Source: Ephemerocybe angulata (lineage: Eukaryota > Basidiomycota > Agaricomycetes > Agaricales > Psathyrellaceae). From it: a stretch of DNA of 64,000 bases. Under the pieces are notes generated by a model. That model was not told the origin of the DNA. It worked only from the letters and a program-made list of their open reading frames with translations, and made no database searches. This document shows, piece by piece, positions 1 to 11,852 of this stretch. The position numbers and the translations under genes were made by a program. Position 1 is the stretch's first letter; every line of letters starts with the position of its first letter. Location of the stretch: assembly GCA_013368325.1 (NCBI GenBank), contig JAACJK010000219.1, positions 930,001-994,000 of the forward strand, given 5' to 3'.

Positions 1-29
1 ACATCTACGCTTCATAACCTGGAACCAGG

Positions 30-1425
30 ATGTTTCAGACGAACGACCTACTTGACCAGGTGTGCATTTTGGCTTCAGCCTGCTTAGAGGTAAGTTCTTT
101 CCGTCTTGTCTTTCACACTTGCTAATCCTGTACCACTCACCACAGACACTGTTCTATGGTCAGTTTCCTCTCGAAACCCTCACGCCCATCTCCTCCCGAC
201 ATGTTCAAATAGGTTTCTACGCATGTCTATTCATGCTTGCCGTGTACCTGATGACCAGGAAACAGCCAGGACAGGGACGGCCAGCAGCATCCAAGGTCAA
301 GATAGGTTTCTCGCAGCTCCAGATCAACAGCAATCTTATGGTGTCCACACTTTTTCAACTTTGCAGGTCTTTCTCGGGGCTATTATTCTCATGTTCGTTA
401 CCGCTACGTTGCACGAAGGTCAGTGCTTCACGCCCACGCACCTCCTTTCAGTTTCTCCGTATTGACAATGGTGTTTCGACTTGCTAGTGATCACAATATA
501 CCGCGTGTTGCGAGCGTATGGGTTCATGCTGGGACCGAAGGGCACCCCGATTAGCTATATTCAAACCACAGCTTGGGATAACTATGCGCACACGGTCATG
601 AATGGATTGATGGCGTGGATCGCGGACGCCCTCGTAGTGAGTGTAAGCGGTTCCCCTCTGTGCTGAGACTGAAGGTTCTGGCTTCTGCAGATATATCGGT
701 GCTACCTCATCTGGGGAAATAGTTTCTACGTTATTATTTTACCCACAATAATCACTATTACTACAATGGGTATGCTGCATCGACTATCGACCTTTTCAGT
801 ACCGAAGCTAACGAGCCGTAGGTGTCAACCTGACTCTGTGGATCTGGTGGAGGGTTCCTTTCACAGATTACAAAGGCATAACGGTTATCATGAATCTGGG
901 ATACCCCTTTCTCTTTGCCCAGAACGTCCTGACTACTGGTCTTATTGCCTGGAAAATTATTCGGCAACATCGGAGGTCAAAGTCATCGGGCCTCGTTATG
1001 GTCACAACCTCAAATATGACCTTGGTGAGCGTAGCGAGGATCATCATAGAGAGTGCATTGCTCTATACCTTGATCCTCCTGCTGGTGATCATCTTCTACT
1101 TCTGGGGGCACCCGATGCAGTACGTCATCCGGGGCGCCATTATTCCTAGTATCGGTGAGTGCCCATGACTCTCCACAGCCATTCAACTATCTTATCATGC
1201 ATAGGAATCGTCTTCGTTCTCATTGCGATCCGTGTGCATGGTGCAAGAAATGATTTTGGCAGCTCGCAGACAACAACAGTTCCTACGTGGGTCTTGAGCG
1301 ATCACCCCGTATTCCGCCACACTCTTCGCGACGAAGAAGCATTATCCGACTACGACATCAAGTCCCCAGTGTGGAGCATGAAATTCCCGAAGGCAAAGTT
1401 AGCGTTCCGAAGCACCCAAGTTTAA
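30..1425 (+). CDS. Basidiomycete seven-helix membrane protein of unknown function
   Basis: Multi-exon gene read from the ATG at 30 (an in-frame stop lies 15 bases upstream) to TAA at 1423-1425. Exon 1 is 30-89, followed by a 13-nt exon at 146-158 and exon 3 from 213; further short introns follow, for example one ending just before 692 and one near 769-832. The joined product has about seven hydrophobic helices. Landmarks are 'FYACLFMLAVYLMTR' in helix 1-2, 'YRCYLIWGNSFYVI' mid-protein, 'NVLTTGLIAWKIIRQH' and 'SVARIIIESALLYTL', then a polar cytosolic tail. This layout (a Tyr-Arg-Cys-Tyr-x-x-Trp motif after helix 3, and N-x-L-T-T-G-L before a basic loop) matches a large family of multi-helix proteins expanded in Agaricomycetes. 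No ligand or enzymatic role is known for it, and a receptor-like role is only a guess. Confidence 0.75.
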
Positions 1426-2251
1426 ATGTTTAGTATCGTGCAGTGGAGGATTAGTCAGGGAGTGGAGAGTTTGGCCATTAGGGACAGGGACAGATTAATT
1501 TGGCGGTTGGTGAAACTCAGTGCGATGGACCCTACCTAGTATATTGGCGAGTGTATGCATTGTCATGACTCTGAATCACCGGTTTCTTTGGATTTTTTAA
1601 CCTACTGCTATCTGTAGTAACCTACTTTCTTTGATCAGCAGATAGTTATGCTTTGAAGAATGCTTTTGGCAAGTGTGTACCAGGTCTCATTCACATCCCT
1701 GGCCCAATTTTTAGCCTTCTTCGACCGATCCGGATGGGCCTTATTTGAGTGTGCCAGGTCCTCCTCGACATGGAGATCCCCAAGAACACATTCTGCAAGG
1801 CTGAACGTTTGAAGCCGTATCCAAGCACCTACAGAGTACTTCTTCAAGACCGAACGGTATTGCATTGGCGAGTTTAGACGCCCATGGACTTGCTCTAAGC
1901 GTCGACGACCTTCACTGTCAGATAGACTCAGATCGCAGCTAAATTCCACGAAAAGTAGCAAACAACAAAGCCAACGCCGGGGATATTTTATCTCTAAGGA
2001 AGCACACTGGTAATCAAAATAGTATGTACTACATCCCTGTATCCAAACGAGTCCCCCCCTTTCCACCTCCATCCATATTTCTCCTACAGTAACGTGCATT
2101 AGATCAGGCGTAAATATCGTCAAAACTCATGAATAGGGCAGGCCAGCTCCTCCGATTCCGACCGGTTCTTGGCTACCCATCTCCGTCATTGATGCGCAAA
2201 GTCTCATGAGATATCTCACCCAGATGTACCTCATCTATATCCCAGTCCTGT
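1426..2251. other. Convergent intergenic region
   Basis: This is the shared 3' side of the membrane protein (+) and the sulfate permease (-). A 162-codon minus-strand open frame at 1635-2123 has no recognisable motif or splice partners, and I do not treat it as a gene. Nothing else stands out. Confidence 0.5.
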
Positions 2252-5225
2252 CTATCGAGCGCTCTCGATAATGTTTATCGCATCCGCCACGGTGTCGCGG
2301 AAGGCATCAACGCCAATAAGATCAGAGATACCAGCTTTCGCAAACGTCTTGTACACCCTTTGGTGGACGTGCGTCAGGTACAATTCGACACCTCGGTTCT
2401 AGCGAACAGTGACATACACGTCTGTCAGCTCTGACACTAGCGGTGTGGCACACCTGGACGTACCTGGTATTCTTCGAGCAACTCATGTAAAATTTGGGCC
2501 GCACTAGCATCGCACGAATCAACGTCCGCAAGGTGGAACACGAGAGCAGAGGCTTCCTGTCGTATTGGGTCTTCTGAGGGATGGCGCTTATCGACACCAT
2601 AAAGCTCAAGCCTCCGGAGGCGTTCCTTCAGTTGGGCGGTATTCGCTATAGATGGTCAAGCTCGTTAGACTGCATGACAGGGGACACTAGAAGAGGGTTG
2701 ACAATTCATACACACCAAAGTCCAGGTTTTCACGTATCCTAACAATCAAGACGCCTGATACGTTCTCCTCGGCTTCTGGGTTTTCTTTCAGAGGTTTCCA
2801 GCGATCTGTGCCTGGAATCCGTCCCTACGGGGGCCCGAAGAAAGCATACATGAGTATACAGCATCCCTAGGAACAATACATTCTGCACAGGAAGCTGTTT
2901 GCAATGACTTACCAGGATGGTCATTCTTGTCTTCGATGATCGGTGAACGACAAGCAACAAGGACAAAACCATGCTGACGACGATCCCAGCTTCCAAGTTC
3001 CATACTATAGACAGCAGGAATGTCAAAGACATGACACCGAGATCCACCCATGCGCGCATCCTAGCGTTATGGATCGTTAGTGTCGTCCACTTTTGAGTCA
3101 TTCAGGTACAAGTGGCAGAAGGGACTTGCCTCCAATAGTACAGAACATCATGGGGCGTCTCAGCGATCAGCGAATAAACGACCAACAGAATCCTGTCATG
3201 AGAATGGGCGGTCAGTTGTTGCCAGATCAAGGAAAGAGAACTAGATACTGACACAGTGGCGAGAACACAGCGCGGGAGGAAGTACAACCAAGGAAGGAGG
3301 AAGAAGGTCGCAAAGAGAATCACGCTTGAAGAGATTATGGAGGCCATTTGTGTCCTGGCACCGACGTCTCCATTGATTCGGGATCTGGAGATACATCTCG
3401 TTAGCGGACCTCGATGCAAGTAGAAGCGTAGCGAAACCGACCTGGTGATCGACCCATATGCTGGAAGTGTACCAGGGAAGAACGAGGCAACCATGTTGGC
3501 GGCACCCAACGCAACGAGTTCACGATTGGGACTGATGGGGTGTCCATATCGCGCCCCATTTTGTTTGGCTGCGACAATGCTGTCTAGGAACCCAGCGACT
3601 GAAATCAAGCTATAGCTTAATGAGCACATCGCATAGCGATACCAGTAATCTGAATACGAACACAGCGGTTGATGTTGTTGGGTGCAAGTACTTCCAATTG
3701 CGCTTGTTCAGGGGAAACTCAACGAAGTGGTCACCGGTGGTCACCGAGACAGCTCCCAGGATATCGACCTTGTCCAAGTCCCATCTGAAGTATCCAGAAA
3801 GGACTAGTATACCTATTAGACACGACCAAGCTATTCTATGAATGGAAAGGAACTTACATGTCGACAGCCCCACAACGAGAAGAACCTCTGGAAGGCGATA
3901 AATCCACCATACCTTTTGGAAGTTGCCTTTGAAACGTCTAATGAGCACCAATGTGCTCAGCGAGGCAGCACTGATACTGGCGGTAACGGTGTTTGTATGT
4001 TCAAAGGCGTTGGCTAGGATGAAATGTAACTTTTGGAGGGTCGTTTCTGGATCAGCTTCCCTCATTAGCTTGGCCAACCCGAGCACGGGAGCCAGTTGTT
4101 CACTATGATGTCGTTAGCGTCAAGGAAGGTAAACTGGAAATGATCGGAGATGAACCATACATTAGGATGACAACAGCGACGGCCGTAATGAACCCTCTAA
4201 GTAAAGCGCGGCTCAGAACGACATCTATGAAGCCCAAACGGAAGAATCCCAGCAAGAATGAGATCAACCCAGTCTGTAGGTTGAAACCAAGACTTTAACA
4301 TTAACCTCAAGGGAAGCATTCGTTCATTACGCACTTGGAGTGTGATAACGGACGCAACGGCTACTCCCAGCCCATCGAACCCACCCGGGACTTCGTCTCC
4401 CATGTCATGTCTGATTTGCTGCACCGCCTGGCCTAAGAGAAGACTCAGAGCAGCTTCTGGAGCAACGTTCAGCTGCCTCGAGGTACCGAGGAAGGCATAC
4501 ACTATCCCTGGGATGGCGGCCGAAAGCTTCTCGCCGATAAGCCGACGGAAAGACAGGAACCTCGGAAGACGTACCAGACCAGTAACAGGACTAAGCTTCG
4601 CCAGCGACGACGCATAACTGATGGATTGCGGGATGAGAATACAGGCAATGGTAAGTCCCGCCAGGAAGTCACCGCCCAGTCTAGAACACGAAAAAAGAAA
4701 CGTCAAATCCAGTCAGTGGCGGCTCAAGATCCGGAAACGAACGAACAGCCAACGCACAGCGACCAAGAGTACTGGGGTATCCAAGCCAAAGAGGGTATAT
4801 AGTACTTCGCCCTCTTCGCCAGCACGGAGCGTTTCCCTCTAGTTGTTCCTAGAAGTGCAGACAATTCGGAAGTCAGCATCGAAGGGTCGGAAGCAAGGGG
4901 TGCGGGAGCGAGTGGTAAATGGGCTTCGTAAGGTCATTCGACATTGAACTCGAATCCCAATGGATATGTATGGAACATAGTTCGGATAGTTAAGATTGCA
5001 ACACTCACTCGAAGATGCTATACTTCCATACTCTCCAATCCCAGCTTCCGAATCCAAGAGCCCTGTCCGCTGTTCCGCGGTATCCTCAACTTCTTCGCCT
5101 CTTTTCGGACCCATAGCGTCTATAGTTAAGATCGAATGGGCCGCCGACGCAGCTGACGACGTCTCCGTCGAGGTTAAGAGACGATCCAGGTCCTCGTGGC
5201 GTGAAGTTGGACGAGAGGAGCTCAT
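2252..5225 (-). CDS. SulP/SLC26-family sulfate permease with C-terminal STAS domain
   Basis: Multi-exon plasma-membrane anion transporter, probably H+/sulfate uptake as in fungal SUL1/SUL2. Reading leftwards from the ATG at 5225 it has a Ser/Thr/Glu-rich cytosolic N-terminus, then the SulP core opening 'GGDFLAGLTIACILIPQS' (about 4670), further helices ('IPGIVYAFLGTSRQLNVAP'), and the family segment 'YGHPISPNRELVALGAAN' followed by Phe-Pro-Gly...Gly-Ser-Ile-Thr-Arg (about 3550-3450). More helices at about 3370-2940 precede a STAS domain containing 'ALVFHLADVDSCDASAA' (about 2540) and ending 'DTVADAINIIESAR', stop at 2252-2254. The complete core plus STAS is normal for fungal sulfate permeases. 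At least nine introns interrupt it, and the small exons at 4700-5010 are the least certain part. Sulfate is the usual substrate, but other anions cannot be excluded. Confidence 0.88.
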
Positions 5226-6859
5226 TTCGAGCGACTCGCACTGGTGTGACGATGGGAGTAATCAGGAGCAGAAGCCGGTGCCCAGCCGGTGCCTCAGGGG
5301 AGCAATTCTGATGCGATTACGGCCATCAGAAATGCCGCTTAGTAAGATACCCCACAATAGAAACTCGGAGATGCTTTTAGCGCCGGGTGAAAAGGGGGTA
5401 TCCTTTGAAATGTCCGGCCACGACACTATCCTGCGGCGCTAAAATACTGTCTGGGTGATACACGCGCAGAAGAACCAGGACTTGCGTCATTCGAGTGTAC
5501 ATCTGGCTTCTGTAGCAACGTGTACAACACCGTGCTTGCAACTGCATTGCGAATGCTAGATCATCTCGACGTCCTATTCGCCTCGAATCACGTCCGTATC
5601 CCGAGACTTCTCCGTACAACGACCTTGAGGCTCCTCAATGACAACTTGTCCACGCCAGAGCTCTCCGTATCGAAGCTCGCGTGGCAAACCCAACCAATCG
5701 GACCTCCATCGAACACCGTTTTACCAAACCCATACCAATTAGAAGTATCGAAGTCACCCTTGAGCAACGGATTCGCTATCAATGACCCACAAAAAGAGTC
5801 CATCTTACACAACCGTAGAAGAAGGTGGTACAGAGTAATGCACAGAAGAGTCCAAGGACCGGTGACTTTCCGTTATAGTGGTATGTCGCGGTAGGAAGCG
5901 CGGGAGTGGGAGGGTTACAATTGGCCAATGGCGCCGATCACCTTGGAAAGGCAATTAGACATCTTCGCAGAGTAGCCGCGAGCCTATAGGATCGTCAATT
6001 TTCCAGGCAGCCGGGCCAGATACTCCCACTAGGTGGAGTGACATGGCTATTGAGGGGTCCCAGAAACCGTGGTGCAATCGGGGTGCAGGAGTGGCAGAAT
6101 GCATCAGCCACAACCGAACTTTAGCTAACAACATTCCATTCAATTGCGCGCCTGGAATCGACGGAAACGAGCAGGGAACGTTCACAAACGGCATATCGAA
6201 ATCATCGTCCTCGGCATCCAGATCGAGGGTGGTTATCTCTGACTACACAGCCCTCGTGGCATACATACAATCCGTCAACCGGCGGTCTTCAATCTGCTGG
6301 GATTTTTCAGTGGCGTCCAGAGACATCTCTGTGCGATAAACGGTTTGAAATCGCTTTTAAACCATCTCACTCTCTCGTCAAGCTATGAAACCGTGTTGCC
6401 CAGCACCCTGGCCGTGGTCGGAGATGGTTATCGTTTGTCACTGGTTACCGCGCCGCGCTCAAGAGCCAGATGCATGCTTGGACACTGTTGTTTGTAACAA
6501 CCTTGAAGAACGGCAATTTCCAGCGGCGAATACGGAAGGGCGGAAAACATGGAGGCTGGTCTCCAATGAGCGAATCGAAATCGAGATGGAAAAATGATGC
6601 TCACTCTGGTAAACTGAATCCGACGATCGCTGCCCACCTCCCAGCCTCACGAGCGCGATATTCTCCCCGTGGACCTGCGAAAGAAATTCTGGGGGTTCTC
6701 GTAAATCTCAAGAGAATGCTCGGTTCCTCCAAGGTGCCCGAAAGATCTGAATTTTCTTGGACGTCATTCGGCGAATGTCGGTTGTTGTTGTGTTTGGTTA
6801 TGAGCGTACAAAACAAGCACTCTTCGTCCATCGATTGGTGCCTATAAAGAGCAGACTGG
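5226..6859. other. Region without a convincing gene (permease upstream flank)
   Basis: Open frames on both strands are short. The best candidate is on the minus strand: a frame through about 6231-5955 containing an acidic Asp-Ala-Glu-Asp-Asp-Asp stretch and 'IPGAQLNGMLLAKVRLW', with further open segments at 5812-5588 and 5619-5377. I could not join these into a protein with a recognisable domain. The permease promoter must lie near 5226-5500. Confidence 0.35.
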
Positions 6860-8720
6860 TTGGCTGATATGGGCCACTCACCACTTTCCATCCTATCCCC
6901 TCACCCCCTATCACCTGCTATTTTGGTTCCACAAATTCGTAGCGAACCTCGGCTTGAGTCGAGCTCGCCACGCCCGTCTCCACCGGTGGAAAGCACCCGC
7001 CTCCACGTGGCTATCCAAGCCGTCGTCCAACTCGCGGACCACCATGACCAGAATGGAGAATGTTGCGCTTTGAACACTGGAGCCATGTCCTCAGCCTCCG
7101 CAACCTCCTCCTTTCCCCTTAGTCGTCGTTCCGCTGTCCCTGTTCCCCGTCGTTTACCTGCCGAGCTCAATACGCTTCAAACCGTGCTCCGTGCGCTAGA
7201 CTCTTTCTCGTGGGACATGCCTTCAAAAAACCTAGGCCACGCATTATGGCCACTAAGGTTTTCGTCTGCATTACCATGGGAATGGAGGATAGCGGACCGC
7301 GACGAGAGAATACGTTGACTGATGCTGGTCTTCGTCGGCGGGCTTCCCCTTCGTTCTGTCCCTATTTCCCCTGCATCAACTGGAGAGACTGACGACGCAT
7401 ATCCAGGTCCAGTATTCGACCGTGTACCATACAGAAACCCCACTGGCCCACCGACATGCCCGTGTTGGACTTCCCATCGAGAGCACCAAGCTTCACAACT
7501 CCCGGTCTTCGAAGCACTGCAAACGCCCCAGTTGATAGTCGAAGATCTGCCCCGCGACGTCGACAAATGGCTGACGCCTCTGCAATATGCACCCCTCTCC
7601 CTGTATCCCGTATGGCACCCTTTACAGGCATTTCCATCGGCAGGGTCATTGGAAGAAACCACCACGGATCCGCTACGGACAACTATCCCTGCGCGTCTTA
7701 GACGAAAGCGTACCTAGGCGAGACCGAGCGTCCAGGCTCCGGTTCCGTTCATCGTCCACCGAAGGTACGCATATCCAAGTTTCTTTCGACAATACCTGCA
7801 TCTGACCAGAAGTTGACTAGACCAGCCGATGACGAAGCAGTGACAAAGCCCAGGAGAAAGTTGCCTGATCGCAGTATGTTCCAGCACCCAAAGCTGAGTA
7901 CACAGTCCAGTTCAAATCCCAGGCATGCTTCGAGCGTCGGCGAGTTCCAAGTAGTCCAGAGGTGTTGTGCCAGGCCACCTTGTCCTCTCGACATAACACG
8001 TCCACACGCTCTATGTCCGGGGAAGCACCCACTTCTTCGATGCTTGCCGATGGCCGTACAAGCTCCTAGGCTGTAGACGATGCTACACAGTCATGCCGTC
8101 GGCGAGTAGGTCCGCCAGTCGAACATCCATTACGATCGTCGCATCCAGATTCCAGGTGGTGGGCTGCAGAAGTTCTTCGTGTCTTCTCGAACCTGGGCGC
8201 TGCCCGCTAGTCGTATCTTCTACATCGGTACATCCACTCCATGAAGGTCTTGGACGTCTCTATCCTCTTTTCAAGTTGAAAAGAGGATAGAGACGTCCAA
8301 GACCTTCATGTCCTCATCGCGTTCCGATCCTTCCTAGCATAGCGCGGGGTCTTCATCCCCTCTTGAGCTTGGAGGACCATAGGTGTTCTGCAAAAAAACC
8401 TGGTGAGTGTTCAAGACTTCTCCACAACGAAGTTTTAATTTCGCCCATTGTTTCAAATCTAGAATGGCCTGGATGCGCCACCCCTCGGGCCTCGACTCAA
8501 TTGCAGGTGGCTGCGTGGGCGTCTCCGGATGTGCTGGCCCTCTGCACATTCGACGGTATGTGCAAGTCGACGATGGTGAAGGAAGAGAGCAGTGGGCGCG
8601 ACGCTGCGTCGATGGCGGCGATCACTACAGATGGAAGGAGCGAGTCGGCGACGTCAGCCTCCTGGCCCCCGCCCCCGCGGCATCCGAGTTCGATTCAGCT
8701 CGAAGCCCATTTCTAATTTG
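6860..8720 (+). other. Unresolved, weakly coding region (possible disordered protein or decayed gene)
   Basis: Several plus-strand open segments follow one another in different frames: 6860-7318, 7322-7717, 7813-8076 and 8363-8721. Their composition (Pro/Ser/Arg-rich) could be a disordered protein. Examples are 'LNTLQTVLRALDSFSWDMPS' near 7170-7220 and a Lys/Pro/Ser-rich stretch at 7820-7930. No domain, signal peptide or clear start is visible, and the splice sites that would join them are not compelling. A perfect palindrome at 8240-8310 interrupts any such gene. This could equally be a pseudogene or noise. Confidence 0.25.
8240..8310. repeat. 71-bp perfect palindrome (35-bp arms, 1-nt centre)
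   Basis: The left arm 8240-8274 (begins CATGAAGGTCTTGGACG) is the exact reverse complement of the right arm 8276-8310, with a single G at 8275. Complementarity stops immediately outside (C at 8239, T at 8311). No flanking duplication is visible. It is either a true hairpin-forming sequence or a fold-back assembly artefact. Confidence 0.95.
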
Positions 8721-8874
8721 AACCATTTAGTCACTTTTTACGGAAGAAGCCCCACGAATAGTGCAAGTACAAGCAATCAGTGTACAGTAGCCGAAATCTA
8801 TCTCTCAGGAAGAATAATGTACATAAAATCATCTCTGCATCAACTCTAGATTCAGCAATTAAAGACTGCAAGAC

Positions 8875-10308
8875 CTAACTCGCCACTGCCCTCCGTCTCA
8901 GGTACGCAGCGACCACCAGCAGCTCGATCCTCCCTTTCACCAGGAACGTCGTGCCCTGGTTGAAGAATCCTTTCAGAATCTGCATCTGCAGACCCTGGTA
9001 CAGACCCTCAATACCCTCCATCCTCCCTGCTTCCTGCAGCCCTTTGCCGTATCGGCTGCTCTTGGCCCGTCGAGCAGCCGGGCGCGAGGTCTGTAATCTA
9101 TCTTCTGAAATGGGTGAAGCGGAGTGTGGGTCGTACTTTCCTTGGTACGCGTCTCGGAGAACGTCGAGGAGGGTTGCGTTGGGACTTGTGCCGGCGCCTG
9201 ATTGGAGGCGCTTCTTGGCAAGGATGAGGGGATATAGGATACTCGATGCTGTAGAAAACGCGGTTTATTTTTTGCATGTCGTTGGCAAGATAGCGGCCCG
9301 GATCGTCCACGTACCGATGGAGTTGGCAATCGCGCCAACGAAGAACGCTTCTATAGGTTTTAAGTTCTCGTTGACATGCCCGTTCGGTGGTACTCTCCGT
9401 GAGTAAACCACCGCCTTCCTGAAGAGCTGGAAGAAAGCAAGCGTAATAGAGGGATTGATAGATAAAAGCGCAGAAGTTCCGAAGCCTGTGGGTAGACCAC
9501 GTTCTTTTAGTCCATGACCATGGATCAGGGTGACGAAAGCGAACCTTTCCAAAAGCCCCGGATGCCCTCTTCCTCGTAAATCATCCGTGCAATACCAAGG
9601 ATTCCCATGTCCTCCTTCTTCTTCTTGGGAGATGGACTCTGCACTCCTTCTGCCGTTTCGCTTAGGGAAGGGGAAAGAGCCCTCTCGGATCCACTATCAC
9701 TTCCGCTCTCGTCGTCGTCCTCTTCATCGGCCCTTTCCTCCTGCAGGCGCAGGGTGATGATATTCAGTGGTGTTGAGACTGCCCTGGAAGCAACTCCTGC
9801 TACAAATCCGAGAAGTATATCCTCAAGAAGTGAAGGTTGGTGGTGCTTGTTCTTGGATTTTCCCTCCTGTAACCTAAGAACGCGACGTAGTGCTGGAAGC
9901 GTTATGCTCGCTTCGAGCCCATGTGTTGACATTGTTCTCAAGAACGAGTAGAAGTAGAAATAAAAGAAACTGCGTGCAGGGGTGGTTAATGCTCCATCTC
10001 TTATACATTTGGTACATTTGGAGAGGAACAGCGTACTTTGAGAGCATCGTCGCGAACAGATCCGACTGCAAACCATCGTAAAGCGCCCTCCACCCCAGCC
10101 CTGGCCGCTGTTTTCGCTTACTCCCATACACGATGAGCAACAGCAGCCTCAGCCCTCCTTTTACTCCTCCGCGCCGTTTTGCCTTTTCCGATGAATCAAG
10201 CTGGAGTCGTGTCGTTATAAGATCGAGAGGGTAGGTCAACGTCGACGCCGACGCGCTGCCGACTGCGCCAGAGAGCGCCTGGACGAGAGGCGGAAGCGTC
10301 GAAGTCAT
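8875..10308 (-). CDS. ANT1: Peroxisomal adenine nucleotide carrier (ANT1/PMP47/SLC25A17 type)
   Basis: Mitochondrial-carrier-family protein with three carrier repeats. The signature cores are 'TYPLDLITTRLQ' (repeat 1), 'STPLNIITLRLQ' (repeat 2) and 'LYPLILAKKRLQ' (repeat 3). The helix-2 segment 'NFFYFYFYSFLR', formed by splicing out 10036-9970, and the repeat-2 end 'GFGTSALLSINPSITLAFF' are characteristic of peroxisomal ATP/AMP exchangers rather than the mitochondrial ADP/ATP carrier. An acidic, Ser-rich insert (Glu-Glu-Asp-Asp-Asp-Glu) enlarges the loop between repeats 2a and 2b. There are three introns, and the start MTSTLPPLVQALSGA at 10308 sits right at the first carrier helix. Known relatives bring ATP into peroxisomes for fatty-acid activation. 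The gene is divergent from an acyl-CoA dehydrogenase gene of the same pathway. Confidence 0.86.
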
Positions 10309-10597
10309 TTAGCGAGGTGGTGCAGAAACAAAACGGACACCCTGGAGTCGATCCCGGGCATTTCAAGCTCGAACTCGAAAGCAGATGATATCCTAGCGGT
10401 AATGACGTCATTTCCCCGGAGCGCTCGGGCGCTTTCTGGGGGCGGGGCAATTTCACGTGTCACCGTGATCCTTGCTCCGACTTCGCGTCCCCAGATTCCG
10501 CATGGCGGCTGCCAGTTGATTCATCGTCCGACATCCACCGCCCTCCTCATAACCACCCCCACACGTCGTCGTCGAGAACGCCCGCAACGAACGAACA
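10309..10597. promoter_or_regulatory. Divergent promoter between ANT1-like carrier and hydroxyacyl-CoA dehydrogenase
   Basis: 289 bp separate the two ATGs, so both genes must be driven from this stretch. It is GC-rich and holds TGACGTCA at about 10403-10410. No clear TATA box and no CCTCGG (the FarA/FarB-type fatty-acid element) is visible. Confidence 0.6.
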
Positions 10598-11804
10598 ATG
10601 TCAGCTCCAACGCTCGTAGCACACGGAATCCGATGCCTGGGCGTCCTCGGCGCAGGTCAGATGGGCATGGGCATCGCCATGGTGTCTGCTGTACGCGCAA
10701 AGGTCCCCGTTCTCATCTACGACCGCTCGCCAGAGCAGGTCAAGAAGGGGCTGAGCCTTATGGACAAGCTGCTCGACAAAGATGTGAACAAGGGACGACT
10801 TACAACGGAGCAGGCCAAGGAGGCGAAGGAAAGAGTGGAGGTTGTGGGTGCTGAGGCGGCGTTGAAAGGCCTCAGGGATGTTGACATGGTTGTCGAGGTT
10901 CGCTCTTACTCTTTACTTATGCGACACTGTAACTGTATCTCTGGTATAGGCAGTTTCGGAGAACTTGCAGTTGAAGCAAGCCATCTTCGCGTCATTAGCC
11001 GCTGAGCTCAGACCAGACGCTATTCTCGCGACGAACACGAGCTCAATCAGTATCACCAAGATCGCAGCCTCAGCCATACCGGAAGGCCTCAAGGCGTCGA
11101 GCGAGGAGGGCAAGAAGGCTGCATCTCGCGTTGTGGGATTGCACTTTTTCAACCCTGTGCCTGTTATGGTCCGACATCTCCCTTCCATTTGCGGCGACAA
11201 GTCACTCACAGAACTATGATAGAAATTGGTCGAGTTGATTTCGGCACTTCAGACAAGCCAAGAAACCCTCGATCGTGCTCGCTCTTTCGCCATCGCTTGT
11301 GGAAAGGGTATGTAGTGAAATACTTCAAATAGGCGCCTTGTGCTAACGGACGCATAGAGGTTACCGTGTCCAAGGACGTTCCAGGATTTGTCTCGAATGC
11401 TCTTCTCATGCCTTTCCTCAATGAAGCTATCATGCACCTCGAGAAGGTAGGATTCAATCTCATATATCATATATCATATCAGGTCATGGAGCTTATGACC
11501 AACAAGGGAATTGCAACGCGAGACGATATCGATACCACGCTCAAGCTGGGCATGAACCACCCCATGGGTCCCCTCCAGCTCGCTGACTTGTATGTCCATT
11601 TCGAAGCCTCTGTGATCCCAGAATGATGACCTTGCGATTCTCAAACCAAACAGTATCGGCCTCGACACCTGTCTCGCCATTCAAAATACCCTCTACCAAG
11701 GAACGGGTGATTCCAAGTACCGGCCTGCCGTTCTCCTTGAGCGAATGGTTGATGCCGGCTGGCTTGGAAAGAAGAGTGGAAAGGGTTTCTACGATTATAA
11801 CTGA
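10598..11804 (+). CDS. 3-hydroxyacyl-CoA (3-hydroxybutyryl-CoA type) dehydrogenase
   Basis: NAD-dependent oxidation of L-3-hydroxyacyl-CoA to 3-ketoacyl-CoA in beta-oxidation. After splicing it has the N-terminal Rossmann fold with '[13 protein letters not shown]' (residues about 14-26) and the '[11 protein letters not shown]' segment. The catalytic '[17 protein letters not shown]' follows, whose His is the active-site base in the family. The C-terminal domain has '[21 protein letters not shown]' split over exons and '[19 protein letters not shown]', ending 'GKGFYDYN'. Introns are 10898-10949, 11169-11222, 11308-11357 and 11590-11653, plus a doubtful 36-bp one at 11447-11482. About 310 residues is the normal family size. 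There is no C-terminal SKL-type PTS1 and no obvious mitochondrial presequence, so the compartment is uncertain. Confidence 0.9.
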
Positions 11805-11852
11805 AATCATCGCGACTAGAAATATACTGCAGCGCCGTACAGTTAATACCTG

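Noticed and set aside
1635..2123. 162-codon minus-strand open frame downstream of the sulfate permease
   Set aside because: No motif, no splice partners and an unusual composition; it lies in a convergent 3' region. Best explained by chance.
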